Counted from the first letter of the stretch, positions 1 through 12,184 are shown. The stretch is 64,000 nt of DNA from Amia ocellicauda (GCF_036373705.1 NC_089853.1:1071001-1135000); one strand, 5' to 3'. Translations and numbers: made by a program. Notes: generated from the letters alone by a model not told the origin.

Positions 1-1009
1 ACCAACCAGATAAAGTGCATGCATTGATTTGATATTTTCAAATGACCAATGGTAAACTGCGATCACAATATGGTTAGCTTTGAGGCATACTTTCAAAAAA
101 CAAGGACCAAGGGCTGGATTAAATCAAAACTTTGACCCACCCGCTAAAAGAAATCTACGGAACTGTACTGTACTGTAGCTTAATTTTCAGTAAGATGACA
201 CTTTCTTCTAATCATAAATGTAACTCCTATGATGTACAGGTTTGTAGTTTGCTATAAGCGGGTGGGTCAAAGTTTTGATTTCATCCAGCCCTAAGTCTAA
301 AACAATGGTCTACAATTTTAGAAAAGCAAACCTTGAATGTATGAGGTGGCACTTAGAAGAGTTAGACTGAGGCACACTGCATTCAGATGAAAATGGATCG
401 TTATATTTCAAGAATATTCTATTTGAGTATTGGGAGAAATTTGTACCAAAACTTAGCAAATTGAGGAACAAAAAACATTGGCCAAAATTATTTAATAGAA
501 TTATACAAAAAAATATCAAGAGAAAGATAATGTTGTATAGCGCATACAAAAGGGATAGAGACGAAGAAATACAAACTAATGCAAAGAGCTTTTTTCAATT
601 CTATTACAGCAAGAGGTCAATAAAGCAGATAGTGAAATGGGTAAAGGTTAAAACTGGAAGTATCTTGGAAAACAAACAAGAAGTGGCAAATGTTCTAAAT
701 GAGTATTTCACAGAGGTTTTACAAAAGAAAAAATTGATAACGTATCATAGGTTAACAATCAGTCCAGTCAAATCCTAAGAGAGATCAGGATAAATGAGGA
801 GGAGGCACTAAATGGACTTAGATAATATTCAGTTGTGGGCCGACACCTGTCAAATTCAATGTGGACAAGAGCAAGGTATTATATGCACGTAATGAATATG
901 TCCACTATAATTACATCACTATAATTCATCACTTTCTCCATCCAAACAATGTGGGGAAGCAATACCCACAGGATATTGAGGTTATTGTCAAAAGTGTAGA
1001 ATTGAGAAC
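1..1009 (+). mobile_element. CR1-like LINE fragment, broken
   Basis: This stretch matches, piece by piece, the fuller CR1-like LINE at 26310-28555. It has the end of the endonuclease region (1-110), the linker downstream of it (about 300-780), and scraps of the reverse transcriptase C-terminal region (about 830-1009, ending near the words VKSVELRTR). Relative to the fuller copy it carries stops, frameshifts and a large deletion that removes the RT catalytic core, so it is dead. A 181-bp MITE interrupts it at 111-291 and a truncated Tc1 element abuts it at 1010. Family assignment rests on the RT motifs and 3' tail of the fuller copy. Confidence 0.75.
111..291. mobile_element. 181-bp MITE inside the LINE fragment
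   Basis: The segment begins GGGCTGGATTAAATC and ends with the inverted form of nearly the same sequence; the inverted repeats are about 35 bp with one mismatch. The uninterrupted LINE at 26610-26640 lacks it, which fixes the insertion point. The flanks suggest a short AAG-type target duplication. It has no coding capacity. Confidence 0.75.
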
Positions 1010-1490
1010 CCGATCCTGTGCAGGTGTTGTTACACGTGGTCTGCCACTGTGAGGACGATCATCTGTCCTTCCTGTCTCCCTGTAGTGCTGTCTTAGGCGT
1101 CTCACAGTACAGACATTGCAGTTTATTGCCTTGGCCACATCTGCAGTCCTCATGCCTCCTTGCAGCATGCCTAAGGCACGTTCACGCAGATGAGCAGGGA
1201 CCCTCGGCATCTTTCTTTTGGTGTTTTTCAGAGTCAGTAGAAAGATCTCTTTAGTGTCCTAAGTTTTTATAACTATGACCTTAATTGCCTACCATCTGTA
1301 AGCTGTTAGCGTCTTAATGACCGTTCCACAGGACAGCATGTTAATTCATTGTTTATGGTTCATTGAACAAGCATGGAAAACATTGTTTAAACCTTTTACA
1401 ATAAAGATCTGTAAAGTTATTTGGATTTATACAAAACTATCTTTAAAATACAGTGTCCTGAAAAAAGGATGTTTCTTTTTTTGCTGAGTA
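1010..1490 (-). mobile_element. Truncated Tc1-like transposon, N-terminal transposase part
   Basis: The minus strand encodes, from an ATG at 1210, a typical Tc1 N-terminal helix-turn-helix region (words MPRVPAHLRERALGML and SGRPRVTTPAQDR). The frame runs to about 1010, where it meets LINE sequence. The outer end near 1455-1490 reads on the minus strand as a Tc1-type terminal repeat beginning TATACTCAGC followed by an A-rich run. The catalytic DDE half and the other terminal repeat are missing, so this is a truncated relic. Confidence 0.75.
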
Positions 1491-1540
1491 TATAAATCAG
1501 AGGGTGGCTGTAACTGATAAATTACTCCTCTCCTCTCCAG

Positions 1541-2021
1541 GTTTCTGTGGATATTTCAACAATGTCCAAGCTGACGATTTCAAAACCAACATTGGGGTAG
1601 TGTTGGGATCAGCTGCAGCATTTGCCAACACCTGGAAGACCAGAGCCAGCTGCCTGGATGTGACAAACAGCTATGAAAACCCCTGCAGCCTGAGTGTGGA
1701 GAACGGTACGACATTCTGGGACACCAGTCCCCCAACCCCCCTGCTGACTGGGGCTCTGTACTGTTCAGGGGTCTGGGAAACTGGGCTCACGCATCATAAG
1801 GAAATACTTGCATAACTTATCCTGAGATTTCTCTCCGCATTTCACAGAGAAGTATGCCAAGCACTGGTGCTCCATGCTGTCAGACACTAATGGAGTGTTT
1901 GCTCCCTGCCACTCTGTCATCAACCCAGATACCTTCAAAGCAGTACGTGCCATCTCCTCCTATGTCCATGCCTGCGCTGCGAAGGGCATCGCGCTGGACG
2001 ACTGGAGATCCAGTATCTGCA
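1541..2021 (+). pseudogene. Mucin copy A: end of VWD2 and its C8 domain (2 exons)
   Basis: Two exons with canonical borders, 1541-1705 and 1848-2021, joined in phase 1. The first encodes the end of a von Willebrand D domain (CGYFNNVQADDF, then AFANTWKTRASC). The second encodes part of a C8 domain (KYAKHWCSML, SSYVHACAAKG, DDWRSSIC). This pairing is typical of the D2 assembly of secreted gel-forming mucins, which form disulphide-linked polymers in mucus. The second exon lacks the usual Cys-rich stretch between the proline after CHSVIN and the SSYVHAC motif, an internal deletion. Later exons of the same copy carry stops, so I treat the gene as a pseudogene. Confidence 0.85.
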
Positions 2022-4653
2022 GTAGGTGTCTTCAGGTGTCAGAAGCATTTGGGGTTTCAGGGACAATTAACTGAAGGTGTGTAACAGTTCAGATGAAAGT
2101 AGCAGAGGCATTTTTCATGCCAAAAGGCATAACTTGATATTGCCACAAACTATCAGGAGTCACAGACAAAGAGATTTGCTTAGCATGTTCAGTTAATGGC
2201 ACTTGCCAATAACCTTTCAACAAGTGAAACTTGCTTACATATTTAGCATGGCCTACCTGATCTATACAGTCATCAGTTCTTGGGATAGGATAGGTGTCAT
2301 CCTTACTGACAAGATTCACCCACCTATAATCAGTCACAAAACTGACAGAATTATCTGGCTTAGGTACAAGAATACAGGGAGAACTCAATTTGGCTTGGCT
2401 ATATATAGTCAACCTCCGATCTCATAAGGGCTAACTTTTGAGGACTTAACCTATAAGGATGTCGTTTTACAGGAGAAGAATTCTCTACATCAACATCGTG
2501 ACTTAAATATTGTGTCCTTCACGATGAAACCTAGTGGCACTGCACATGATGGTTAACAGATATTGGTTGCCTGCTCTTGTCTTGGGCAATGGCCCTACAC
2601 AATCAACAATAACATGGCTAAATGGTTCCCCAAAAGCAGGAATAGGTTGTAGGGGAGCCTTTGGAATCTTCTGATTAGGCTTACCTGCCTCTTGACATTC
2701 ATGGCACATGCAACAAAACTGCCTCACATCATCCTTCACACCAGGCCAATAGAAGTGTTTCATAATGCGGTCAATCATTTTATTAATTCCAAAATGACCA
2801 GCCAGTGGGCCTTCATGGGCCAGACAAAGCATTGGTTACACAATCTGATGCACAACATCTGATGCAGATGTATCGGAAAGCTTCCACCTACGCATCAGCA
2901 CATTTTCTTTCAGATAATAACAAACCGGCACCTTACCAGCTTCAATCTTATTCAATGCCTGAGAATAAATAGACAGCAAATCAATATCATCTTTTTGATG
3001 TGATATCAAAGTGGAACGAGACAATATATCACCAGAGCCATCACTCTGTCCATAACTATTGTTCACATATTGAACAAAAAATGTTTCGGACAAATCAATG
3101 TCCGGCTCCTCACCCTTAGAAACACCTTTAAACTGTGACGAATCAATGCCACTACTATTTACCCCTTGGTTAGAGGCTTTCTTCAGAAAAACAGGAACAG
3201 GTCCTGTCTGAGACGAATCGACATCATCCAACTGTATCTACAGAGGCTTTGCCTGGTAACTGCACATGCGGGAAAAAGATTAGGATACTTCTCCTGTAAC
3301 AAATCAGGGCAATCTGCAACCACAGGGTCACTGACCATCTCAGGATGGACAGTGACTTTATTCCCCATTAGGTCATTACCTAACAAAAAAGTCACACCAC
3401 GAACAGGTAACTGTGAGGCAGCGCCACCTGTGAGCGGACCAGACAACAAATCTGAAGTCAAATAAACCCTATGTAAAGGGACTGAATCAGCACCACCAAC
3501 ACCCACAATGGGTACTCGAACCAGCGCAAAAGAGTGCTTCAAAACGGGGACAACACCCTCTAACAACAATGACTGAGCACTAGCAGTATCTCACAAGATT
3601 AGAATGGACCATTGGATATCGTCCCCATGCACCGAAACAAATCCCTCTGCAGTGAAAGGATAAAAAATATCCTCAACCTGCGTGGCCACAAAAGAAAACA
3701 GCATTGTCACAACTATGAGCACTATTGCCAGAAACCTTAGTGTGTCATCTACAATGCTTTTGTTTTTACAAGCATCAGCTACTGAAGCACCACAACTACC
3801 CCCTGTGCTGACACTTTTAACTATTACATCTCTCACACAATGAGCGGTCGAAGCAATGGACTTTACCTCAGCTTCACGCTTTCGTTTCAACATAGAAATA
3901 TCAGATATGAGATGACCTGGGATCTTACAATAGAAACACACAAGCGCAGACCTAGAATTTAGGTTGCTGGAAAAACACAGACCTATTTTCCAACTTTTTA
4001 TCTGTTACTCTCTGGTCTATAAAACCTTTTTCACCACACATTCTCTTACTGCTAGGTGACAGAGGTGCTTTTAAAAACTTCATCAGCACACACTGCTGCT
4101 TCATACAGGACTCGAACCTTTTGCTCATCCAAGTAAGTCTTAACACTGTCATGCATACAGGTTTTGAATTGCTCTATAAGAACCATCTGTCTCAGTTTAC
4201 CATGATCCTCATTAATTTCAATTGCATTACACCATTTGTCAAACCAGGACTCTTGTTCTTTGGAGAATTCAACATAGGTCTGTTTATCATTCTTTTTCCA
4301 ATTTCTGAACTTCTGCCTATAAGCTTTTGGAACTAATTCATAAGCCTTCAGAATTGCTACTTTAACTTAAGTTCATCATAAACATTGGCCTTATCCACTG
4401 GCAATGAAGCATAAGCTTTCTGTGCTTTACCTACTAACACACACTGCAATAACACAGGCCACTTGTGTTTAGGCCACTCAAAATTCTCTGCAACGTTTTC
4501 AAAACACTGAAAATATTGATCAGTCTTTTTCTTGAAATGGTGGTACTAATTTTGCATGTTGTGTAACATCAAACCTCCGTGCTTATGTATCCTTTAGTTT
4601 AATTCTCTCCATTTCCAAATCCTTTTGTATACTCAGTTTCTCTCTCTCTAAAG

Positions 4654-5562
4654 TATGGAAGAGCATTAGGGCCACTTAAGAGAGAGAAAAAATATATATA
4701 TTTTGAGAAAAAAATTCAAAACTTTTGAGAAAAAAAGGCAAAAGTTTTGAGATTTTAAGTCGAAATAAACTTTTGAGAAAAAAAGTCAAATGTTTTGAGA
4801 TTTAAAGTCAAAACAAACTTTTGAGAAAAAAAGTCAAAAGTTTTGAGATTTAAAGTCGAAATAAACTTTTGAGAAAAAAAGTTGAAAATTTTGAGATTTA
4901 AATGCGAAATAAACTTTTGAGAAAAAAAGTTGAAAGTTCAGGTTCAAACACAACAGCATCGATATGGTGTTATAAGGGGACTGGGTAAAACCCGAAATGG
5001 GTTCTAAATGAGGAGAAGGTTATCGTGAAGTTAAAAAGACTGTGTAGAGCTGTATTGAACTGAAATGTAGGTATAAAAGAGAATTATTGATGTCTAAGTT
5101 GTGGGTTCAAATCCTGAGTGGGGCAGTGCTCTTGTACCCTTGAGCAGGTACTTCACAATTGCTCCAGTAAAATGCCCAGCTGTATAAATGGGTACAAATG
5201 TAAGTTGCCTTGGATAAGAGCATCTGCTAAATCGCTTAATCGCTCGAATAGAGCAATATTGTAAACTATTTTGGGTGTATGTTTCCAGTTCCAAAAATAA
5301 CTCCCCAGCAAAAAACTATTCTACCTTAAAAAGGACTATGATGATTTTGGGGAGTTGTCTTTTCAATATTAGAAAGCAACCCTTGGAAAGCTAACAACCC
5401 AATCTAAGACACAAACTTGTGGCATTGGGGACACTTATTTGGTTGTCTCTTCCCAGTCCGACAAATGGCTCCCCAGCATGAAACTGTTGTAGCACTATTG
5501 CACCTTAATGCCACTATTACTTTTACAAATTCTGTTCAGTTTAACAAATTGTAGAAAATGTG

Positions 5563-5596
<34 letters not shown>

Positions 5597-6057
5597 TGTA
5601 TTGGTGTTGTTATTGTTATTATTAGTATTAAAGTTCATTATTAATATTATTTACATTATGTAATACAATATTTGCAATTAAAACACACATTTCTGAAAGC
5701 TCAGAATAAGTATTTTTCTGTTGTAGACGTCTTTGTAAACATCTTTCCATTGTTCCGGGGTTTCAGGTTTTACCCAGTCCCCTATCGACGCTATATCGAC
5801 GCTGTTGGTGTTTGAACCTGAACTTTCAACTTTTTTTCTCAAAAGTTTATTTCGCCTTCAAATCTCAAAACTTTTGACTTTTTTTCTCAAAAGTTTATTT
5901 CGACTTTAAATCTCAAAACTTTTGACTTTTTTTCTCAAAAGTTTATTTTGACTTTATATCTCAAAACTTTTGCCTTTTTTTCTCAAAAGTTTTGAATTGT
6001 TTTCTCAAAATATATATATTTTTTCTCTATCTTAAGTGACCCTAATGCTCTTCCGTA
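4654..6057. mobile_element. 1.4-kb foldback element with tandemly repeated arms
   Basis: The two ends are inverted copies of each other over about 300 bp: the left begins TATGGAAGAGCATTAGGG and the right ends with its near-exact complement. Each arm contains about four to five tandem copies of a roughly 48-bp A/T-rich unit (core words TTTTGAGAAAAAAAGT and AAAGTCGAAATAAAC). The inner arm ends carry the phrase GGTTTTACCCAGTCCCC and its complement. The element is flanked by CTAAAG on both sides (4648-4653 and 6058-6063), a 6-bp target duplication. It has no transposase; the centre holds a SINE and an (AAT)n tract near 5568-5596. Confidence 0.8.
5095..5240 (+). repeat. tRNA-derived fish SINE
   Basis: The sequence has a pol III B-box-like word (GGTTCAAATCC at about 5104) followed by the common fish SINE body (CTTGTACCCTTGAGCAGG, then CTTGGATAAGAGCATCTGCT). 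It sits inside the foldback element. Fragments with the same words occur near 22935-22985 and 20235-20270. Confidence 0.7.
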
Positions 6058-6549
6058 CTAAAGTCAGTCTCTGTCTTTCTATATCAAATTAATTTTCATA
6101 TTTTCTACTGTCTAACGCTAACTTTTCTCTCTCCAACTCTAACTTCTCTCTCTCATCCAATTTTAGATTCCTCAATAAAAGGCATTTCATGTAACACTGC
6201 TGTAGATAACATCTCTTCTTCAACATAGTGTTCAGCAAGAACTTTCAGAATTTCAGCCTTACGCATGGCAATCCTAACATCAAGCTCAAATGTTTGCCTA
6301 CCGCTAACACGTCTGACTTCCTTAGTTTAGCCAAATCATCAAACACTGGTTTAGCTGCAAACGCAGTTACAAACTGCTCAACACTAAATTGCTGTGTCAT
6401 TATAAAAGAAGCTTCCTGGTGTCACTCAACATACATATAACACAAATTAAAAAAAAAAAATCTACCATGACAAACAAAACCCAATTCCAATTAAAACGCT
6501 CCCGGACAAGCCCCCACTTTATGTAACAGTTCAGGTGGAATTAACAGCC

Positions 6550-7137
6550 CCTCCCGACATGCACACAATGTAAAACATGACAGAAAACAACTATATAAAC
6601 CAAATTTGTGTATCTTGGCACAATGAGATGTATTTGGAATAAATTACAGCACATTTAAAATGAGTAAAAAGATCATGAAAAAGGAAGGACAACAAAAGTC
6701 ATAACAAATCAGACACTATTACCAACTACAGCATCACAGAAAGTCTAAAGTGAAGTTCCCCCAGTCCTTTACCAGTTCATAATCGCAACTGATGCAGAGG
6801 TGCAGATTAAATCATGGAAGTGTTGAGTATAACATGTCCATCAAGGTCAAAGCTTCCAAAGTAAGCAAAAGATTCATTCAGCAGTCTTATGTGCAAATCA
6901 ATCCATGGTTGAAGGGTTTTACCACCACACCGCCTCGTCCTTCTTGTTGTGCTTCATCCCTTCCCTTTCTCTTTTCATATCCGTTCCATAAATTAGGTCA
7001 TCCGTAAAGAGAGTCCACCACATCCTCACCTGGCACCATTTATGCACCACAGCGCCACCGGGGGATAGTGGTCACCGCAATAGTCACGTAACAAGGTGTT
7101 TGTGCTGAGACTGAAACCCTGCTTCTCCCCCCATCAG
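6550..7137. other. Intron of mucin copy A, possible retroelement LTR
   Basis: No coding sequence is evident. The left part, next to the gag start, could be the LTR or leader of the gypsy remnant, but no matching second LTR was recognised at the other end. The mucin exon acceptor lies at its right edge. Confidence 0.3.
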
Positions 7138-8609
7138 CCAAATACTCCAGCAGCTGCCCCAAGACCCTGGTCTATGGGTACAGCATGACCAGCTGACAGT
7201 GCACCTGCTGCTCCCTCAGCTAGCCGGACTACACCTGCCAGGTCCAGTTCATGCCTGTGGACGGCTGTGGTTGTGCGGAGGGGACCTACATGGACGAGAT
7301 GGCAAATTCGTCCAACCCACCGATTGCTCATGCTACAACAAGGGTTCAGTAGGGCCGGCAGGGGAGATCATCAGCAAGGATGGAGCCATGTGGTAAGAGG
7401 CATAGTTGATTATTGTCACTGAGCACTAACTGATCCAACAGGTTTACCACTTTTAACACAGAAGCCACTGACTCATGCTGTTTATGTCTTCTGTTGCTGC
7501 ACACAATTAAAGCACAGCTGTGTATTATCTTTATTACTCTTCTCATTCTCTTTACAGCACTTGCAAACAGGAGAAACTGAACTGCATTGGATGCCCAGCA
7601 TCCAGCATAAGTGAGTCTGAGCTTACATCAGTCTACACCTGAAGGGAGAATTTCATTGTTAAACAAATGGTGATCTGACACCATGTTTCTTCTGTACTTA
7701 GTAAAACTTGTTGGTGAATATTGGGACACATTAATTTATGTCAGGACTTGGGAACACCAGAAAGATATGGGGATATATCATGATTGCCTTTTGTTTCTTT
7801 CGTTTGTAGCCTGTAAGAAACCAATGGTGTTTTTCAACTGCTCTGAGGCTGGGGCAGGAGCCAAGGGATCTGAGTGCCAGAAGGGCTGCCAGACACTGGA
7901 CATGGAGTGTGTAAGTGGGACAGACTCTTCACACTAATTCGTATTGAACACTGGCCTGAGTTGTGTGCTTCTTGACAATATTTCACATGAACACAGTCTA
8001 CATGTGTAGGGTGTAAACCACTGCACTCCCCACCAGAGAAGCATGGTACACGACACAAACTAGAGCACAAACTGATGGGGAAGGATTCTCATGGGGCACC
8101 GTCTACAATTGCTCAAGCTTTGCTATAGACCAGATTCATGCTAAATCCAGATGGAATATTACCTCACCTCTCCTTACAGATCAGCACTGGGTGTATCTTG
8201 GGCTGTGTGTGTCCCGAGGGGCTGGTTTCTGATGGGAAAGGAGACTATGTACAGGAAGAACTCTGTCCTTGCATCCACAATGGAGCTTCATTCCAACCAG
8301 GGCAACAGATCAAAGTGGACTGCAACATCTGGTACTCTCATCTCTCAGAGGGCATCTTATTTGTTTAAATATGCAATACAGAAAGCAGCATAGAAACTTA
8401 TAAAGCCACATAGAAAATAATTGAGTGTGCTCTGTTCTGTATTTGTTCACACGTGTCATTTTCCTTTCAGTACTTGCAAAGACAGGAAATGGCAGTGTAC
8501 CACTAATCAGTGTTAGGGCACCTGTGCCATCTATGGAGATGGGCATTACACCACGTTTGATGGGAAGAGATTCAGCTTCAGTGGAGACTGTGAATACACT
8601 CTCACTCAG
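7138..8609 (+). pseudogene. Mucin copy A: TIL/E segments and start of VWD3 (5 exons)
   Basis: Five exons with GT/AG borders: 7138-7392, 7558-7610, 7810-7910, 8180-8331 and 8471-8609. They encode TIL and E modules (SSSCPKTL, YTCQVQFMPVDGCGCAEGTY), a VWC-like E segment (CKQEKLNC), the D' region (CKKPMVFFNCSEAG, then STGCILGCVCPEGLVSDGKG), and the beginning of VWD3 (CAIYGDGHYTTFDGKRFSFS). The 7138 exon carries in-frame TGA (7194-7196) and TAG (7221-7223) and a one-base frameshift near 7297. The last exon carries TAG at 8514-8516. Conservation elsewhere is high, so the inactivation is probably recent. Confidence 0.88.
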
Positions 8610-8821
8610 GTACATCTCAAAGCCCTGCAGAATAAACTTCAGCGTGCCCATTCTACTTATGAATCAAAGAGACAAGAGCAGGACCAAGCTTCCTTCAACC
8701 ACATTAGAACCACATTTCCTTCCACTAGATGAATGAAGAGAAAAACAGATGTCCAATTTATTCCTGGCTGTATGATACAATTAAGGGTCCTTTTTAAACC
8801 CACTGCTCTATCTCCTTTACT

Positions 8822-8935
8822 GCAGCAAGAAAAGTGAAAATGGCACCTTCAGAGTGATCACTGAGAACATCCCCTGTGGCACCACTGGCACCACCTGTTC
8901 CAAGGAAATCAAACTCTTCCCTCCAGTGGCTGCAC
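8822..8935 (+). pseudogene. Mucin copy A: next VWD3 exon, acceptor lost
   Basis: The sequence encodes the expected continuation of VWD3 (ENGTFRVITENIPCGTTG, then TTCSKEIKLF), but the usual acceptor before the YCS codons is absent: the upstream bases read CTCCTTTAC. The only nearby AG (8825-8826) would put the exon out of frame. Homology stops at about 8925, exactly before the point where copy B resumes with NNELKLS at 31372. Confidence 0.75.
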
Positions 8936-10050
8936 GCTCAACAGCAACTCTCCTCCAGGATTATTCACAGAATGGATATCTGGACAAAACAAAACCAAGA
9001 AGAATTCTAGGAAAACCATCAAATTAACCTTCCTAAGAAACACCTGATAATTATGGGCTTTTAATATTTTAACAGTTTTGGTACTGCTAAAACCCTTCTG
9101 GGTCCAAAAGATGGAGTCAGACACCATTTAGAGGCAAACATGTTCTGTATTGCTTCACATGAACATTCCACCTTTACAAGGGCAGCAATAGCAGGGGAAA
9201 ATAACTAAACTTAATACAACATAAAGGCAGGGGCTATTTGGAGCCTGGATTTCTAAATACAGGGTGGGAATAAGCAAACATAAAACAGGCATACAGAAAA
9301 AGGGGAGAATAAACAACACAAAATCACAACAATACAGAATGGGGTGAATGAGAACTATTAACACATAATTAATTTACACAGTATTTGGAACCACTTCCCT
9401 GCAGCCCTTGCGGAGATGCCCGCATATTAATCAAGCAGGGCGGTGCTGCTTTTCCATCTCATACATAATATGTCTGTGTGGAGACTACGAAGGCAACAGA
9501 AACAATGACTGATGTACAGCTGAAGTATTGTGATGCTGTGCAGGGCATGTTGCAGAACAGGAGGTATATAAGGACCCGATGGATACCCCTTTTTCAACTG
9601 AACGCAGCGGCTGCGCAACCATGACAAGCTGCAGAGCAGAAGTCAGGAACAGCTGCCAAATACACACACCGGCAGACTATAAAAGGACCTCACTTCCGTT
9701 TAGATGAAGAAAAGTACCTGAGTGGAAACGCGAGGAGGGTGTTTGGTGTGCGATCAAAGAGATGAGGAGAGAAGCGAATTGATTACCCGGATTTTGACTG
9801 CCTGTGTGAGCCCCCGAATAACAAACCCAACCTGGACCGGTTGTTTTGTAACTGGGAAACCGAGTAGTGGTCTGAGAGTAGTTAGGGACACCATCACAGT
9901 GGTAGTAAGCACCCTAACCCGGGCTAGGATTTTCTTTTGTTTTAAAGCATTGTTTCAGGTTTCCCTGCATCTTCCCACTCCCCTGCTGCGACCTACAACC
10001 CAGACCCCCACAAGTAAGCGGTTGACACCCCGTACTGTTTCACAGTACCT
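8936..10050. other. Degenerate spacer in mucin copy A with a 45-bp VWD3 scrap
   Basis: Mostly non-coding. At about 9468-9511 a short stretch reads CLCGDYEGNRNND, matching the VWD3 exon of copy B at 31698 (CGLCGDYDGNRNNDF). This is the only trace here of the VWD3 second half. The remainder shows no gene that I can support. Confidence 0.5.
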
Positions 10051-10054
10051 TTAA

Positions 10055-11144
10055 CATACAACAACAATTAAAATATTTTCAACCACATGCTCACCATCAA
10101 CAACAAAGGCATCAACAACATCTTCACCAACCACAGGCTCTCCAACATCATCAGGACCAACCAGCTGCATGGAGGAAGTGTGCCAGTGGTCAGTCTGGTA
10201 TGACATTAGCATACCAACTGCAGACAATGAAGGGGATCATGAAACCTATGATAACATCAGAGCCAAAGGACATACAGTGTGTGCTCACCCTCTTCAAGTG
10301 CAATGCAGGGCCCAGGATTACCCACACACTCCCCTAGGAAACCTGGAGCAAACAGTGCACTGTGACAAATCATATGGGCTTAAGTACAACACCAAGGAAA
10401 ATCCAACCATCTGTCTGAACTACGCCATCAGAACATTCTGCTGTGTAACTATGCCATGTTGTTCATCCTCTACCACAACCACAGTTCCTCCAACAACACC
10501 CAAAAAGACAACCACAAGCTCTCCAACATCTTCATCTTCAACCACAAGCTCCAATGAACACAGCAACACCACCACACGTCTCCACCTCATCCCCTGCAGG
10601 CATCAGTGCCAATGGAGCGATTGGTAAGATATGACTTTCCTTACACTTGACACACTAGGAAGAGACAGTGAAACCTATCTTAAGCTCAGAGAGGAAGACT
10701 ATGATATAAGTCACAATCTGAGCCAAAGTCAACGTAGGGCAGAGAAGTATCCAGTGAAGGACATCCAAGATGCGGGTCAGGTTGTGCAGTGTACACTTGC
10801 TGAGGGACTTGTATGTAAAAATGAAGACCAATCAGGTCCCTTCCCTCTGTGCTATAACTACCAGATGGTTCTGGTTCTCACAACACCAGTCCCTGAAACA
10901 CCAACCACCACAGAGACCACAACTGGGCCTTCCTCTTCTATAGAGACTATGCCACCCAATTCCACAACCTCTTCTCCTACAACTGTCAGTACCACATCTC
11001 CAAAATCAACAACTACAATATTAGTCAGTACAACAACTACACCAACAACAACACCTACTAGTACACCAACACCAACCCTACCACTACACAAATACCTACC
11101 ACTACCACCACACCAACACCAACCCCTACCACTACACAGATAAC
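10055..11144 (+). pseudogene. Mucin copy A: PTS with CysD1 and CysD2
   Basis: After a short Ser/Thr-rich lead (STTKASTTSS) comes a first CysD domain (CQWSVWYDISIPT to TFCC, about 10160-10450), a PTS linker, and a second CysD (CQWSDW at 10607 to about 10870), then more PTS. CysD domains punctuate the glycosylated regions of gel-forming mucins. CysD2 is broken by an in-frame TAA at 10625-10627, just after the WxxW motif, and two conserved cysteines are replaced (DISHN and SQRRAEKY in place of the usual Cys). The PTS frame is lost near 11070 by an indel. Confidence 0.85.
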
Positions 11145-12184
11145 AACACCTACAACTATACCAACACCTACCACTACACAAGCAACAATACCTATCACTA
11201 CACCAACACCTACCATTACACAAACAACACCAACACCTTTTGGTACACAAACAACAACAATACCTACTACTACACCAACACCTGCCACTACTGAAACACA
11301 ATTACCTACCACTACACAAACAACCACACCTACAACCATTATTGGTACACCAACAACAACAACACCTACCACACTGACAACAACAGAAAACACAACTACA
11401 CCTACAATCACACCCACCAGAACTCCCACTCCCTAGCTGCCATGTGTGTGAATGGTCACAGTGGATTGATGTGAGCTATCCTACTGGTGATCCTGACGGT
11501 GGAGACAGCGACACCATCTCAAAGATCAGGGAGTCTGGCATTGATATCTGTGAAAAACCAGAGGAAGTGCAGAGCAGAGCTGTCAACTATCCAGGTATTC
11601 GGATCTCAGATTTGGGACAAAAAATAGAGTGCAATCCATTGGTTGGGCTGATTTGCATAAACAAAGATCAAGGCATTCCACCGATGTGCTTCAATTACAA
11701 GATAAAAGTGAAGTGCTGCAGAAACAGATGCCTCACCACTCCCATAACCACAATATCAGCAACTGAGAGTACAAAAACTACCATCTCCACAACAGAAACC
11801 ACAACCACACCTACAAGCACCCCAACAACCACAACCACACCTACAACAACTCCAACAACCACAACAACACCTATACTCACCACAACAACCACAACTACAC
11901 CTACACCAACACTAACAACCACACCTATACCCACCTCAACAACCACACCCACCACAACAACGACAACCACATCTACAACCACCCCAACAACCACAAGCAC
12001 CTCAACAACTACACCAACCCCAACAACATCACCTGAAACATCGACCACCAGCACTCTCTCCTTCTTGTGTGTCTCTTTCCCTTTCTCACCCCGTCTCTCC
12101 CCTTCTCTCTCTCTCCCCCTCTGTCTGTATCTCCCTTCCTCCCTCTCGCTCTACCCCCTCTCTCCCTCTCCTCCTTGGCTCTGA
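11145..12184 (+). pseudogene. Mucin copy A: PTS and CysD3
   Basis: Thr/Pro-rich repeats (TTTQITTPTT type) lead to a third CysD (CEWSQWIDVSYPTGDPDGGD to VKCC, about 11440-11725), followed by a long uninterrupted Thr/Pro PTS run to about 12050. The CysD has its WxxW and closing cysteine pair. CCCTAG just before it could be a splice acceptor. The downstream frame runs into a CT-rich simple repeat and stops at 12184 without any further mucin domain, so copy A ends here. Confidence 0.8.

Larger units (their letters stand above)
2089..6550 (-). mobile_element. Ty3/gypsy retrotransposon remnant with Gmr1-like domain order
   Basis: Read on the minus strand the pieces come in this order. Gag-like sequence starts near 6400 (MTQQFSVEQFVTAFAAKP) and is broken by frameshifts. 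A retropepsin-like or spacer region lies around 3570-3180. A pre-integrase region and an H2C2 integrase zinc-binding segment lie at 3231-2503 (GHFGINKMIDRIMKHFYWPG, CHECQ). Last comes a reverse transcriptase fragment at 2412-2089 (DYRWVNLV, MPFGMKNASATF). Integrase upstream of RT is the arrangement known for Gmr1-type Ty3/gypsy elements of fish and other deuterostomes. Every part is truncated or frameshifted, no clear LTR pair was found, and a foldback element interrupts it at 4654-6057. Confidence 0.75.

Noticed and set aside
10613-10630. GATTG|GTAAGA read as a splice donor inside CysD2
   Set aside because: The CysD homology continues in the same frame directly beyond the TAA, so a stop codon is the simpler reading.
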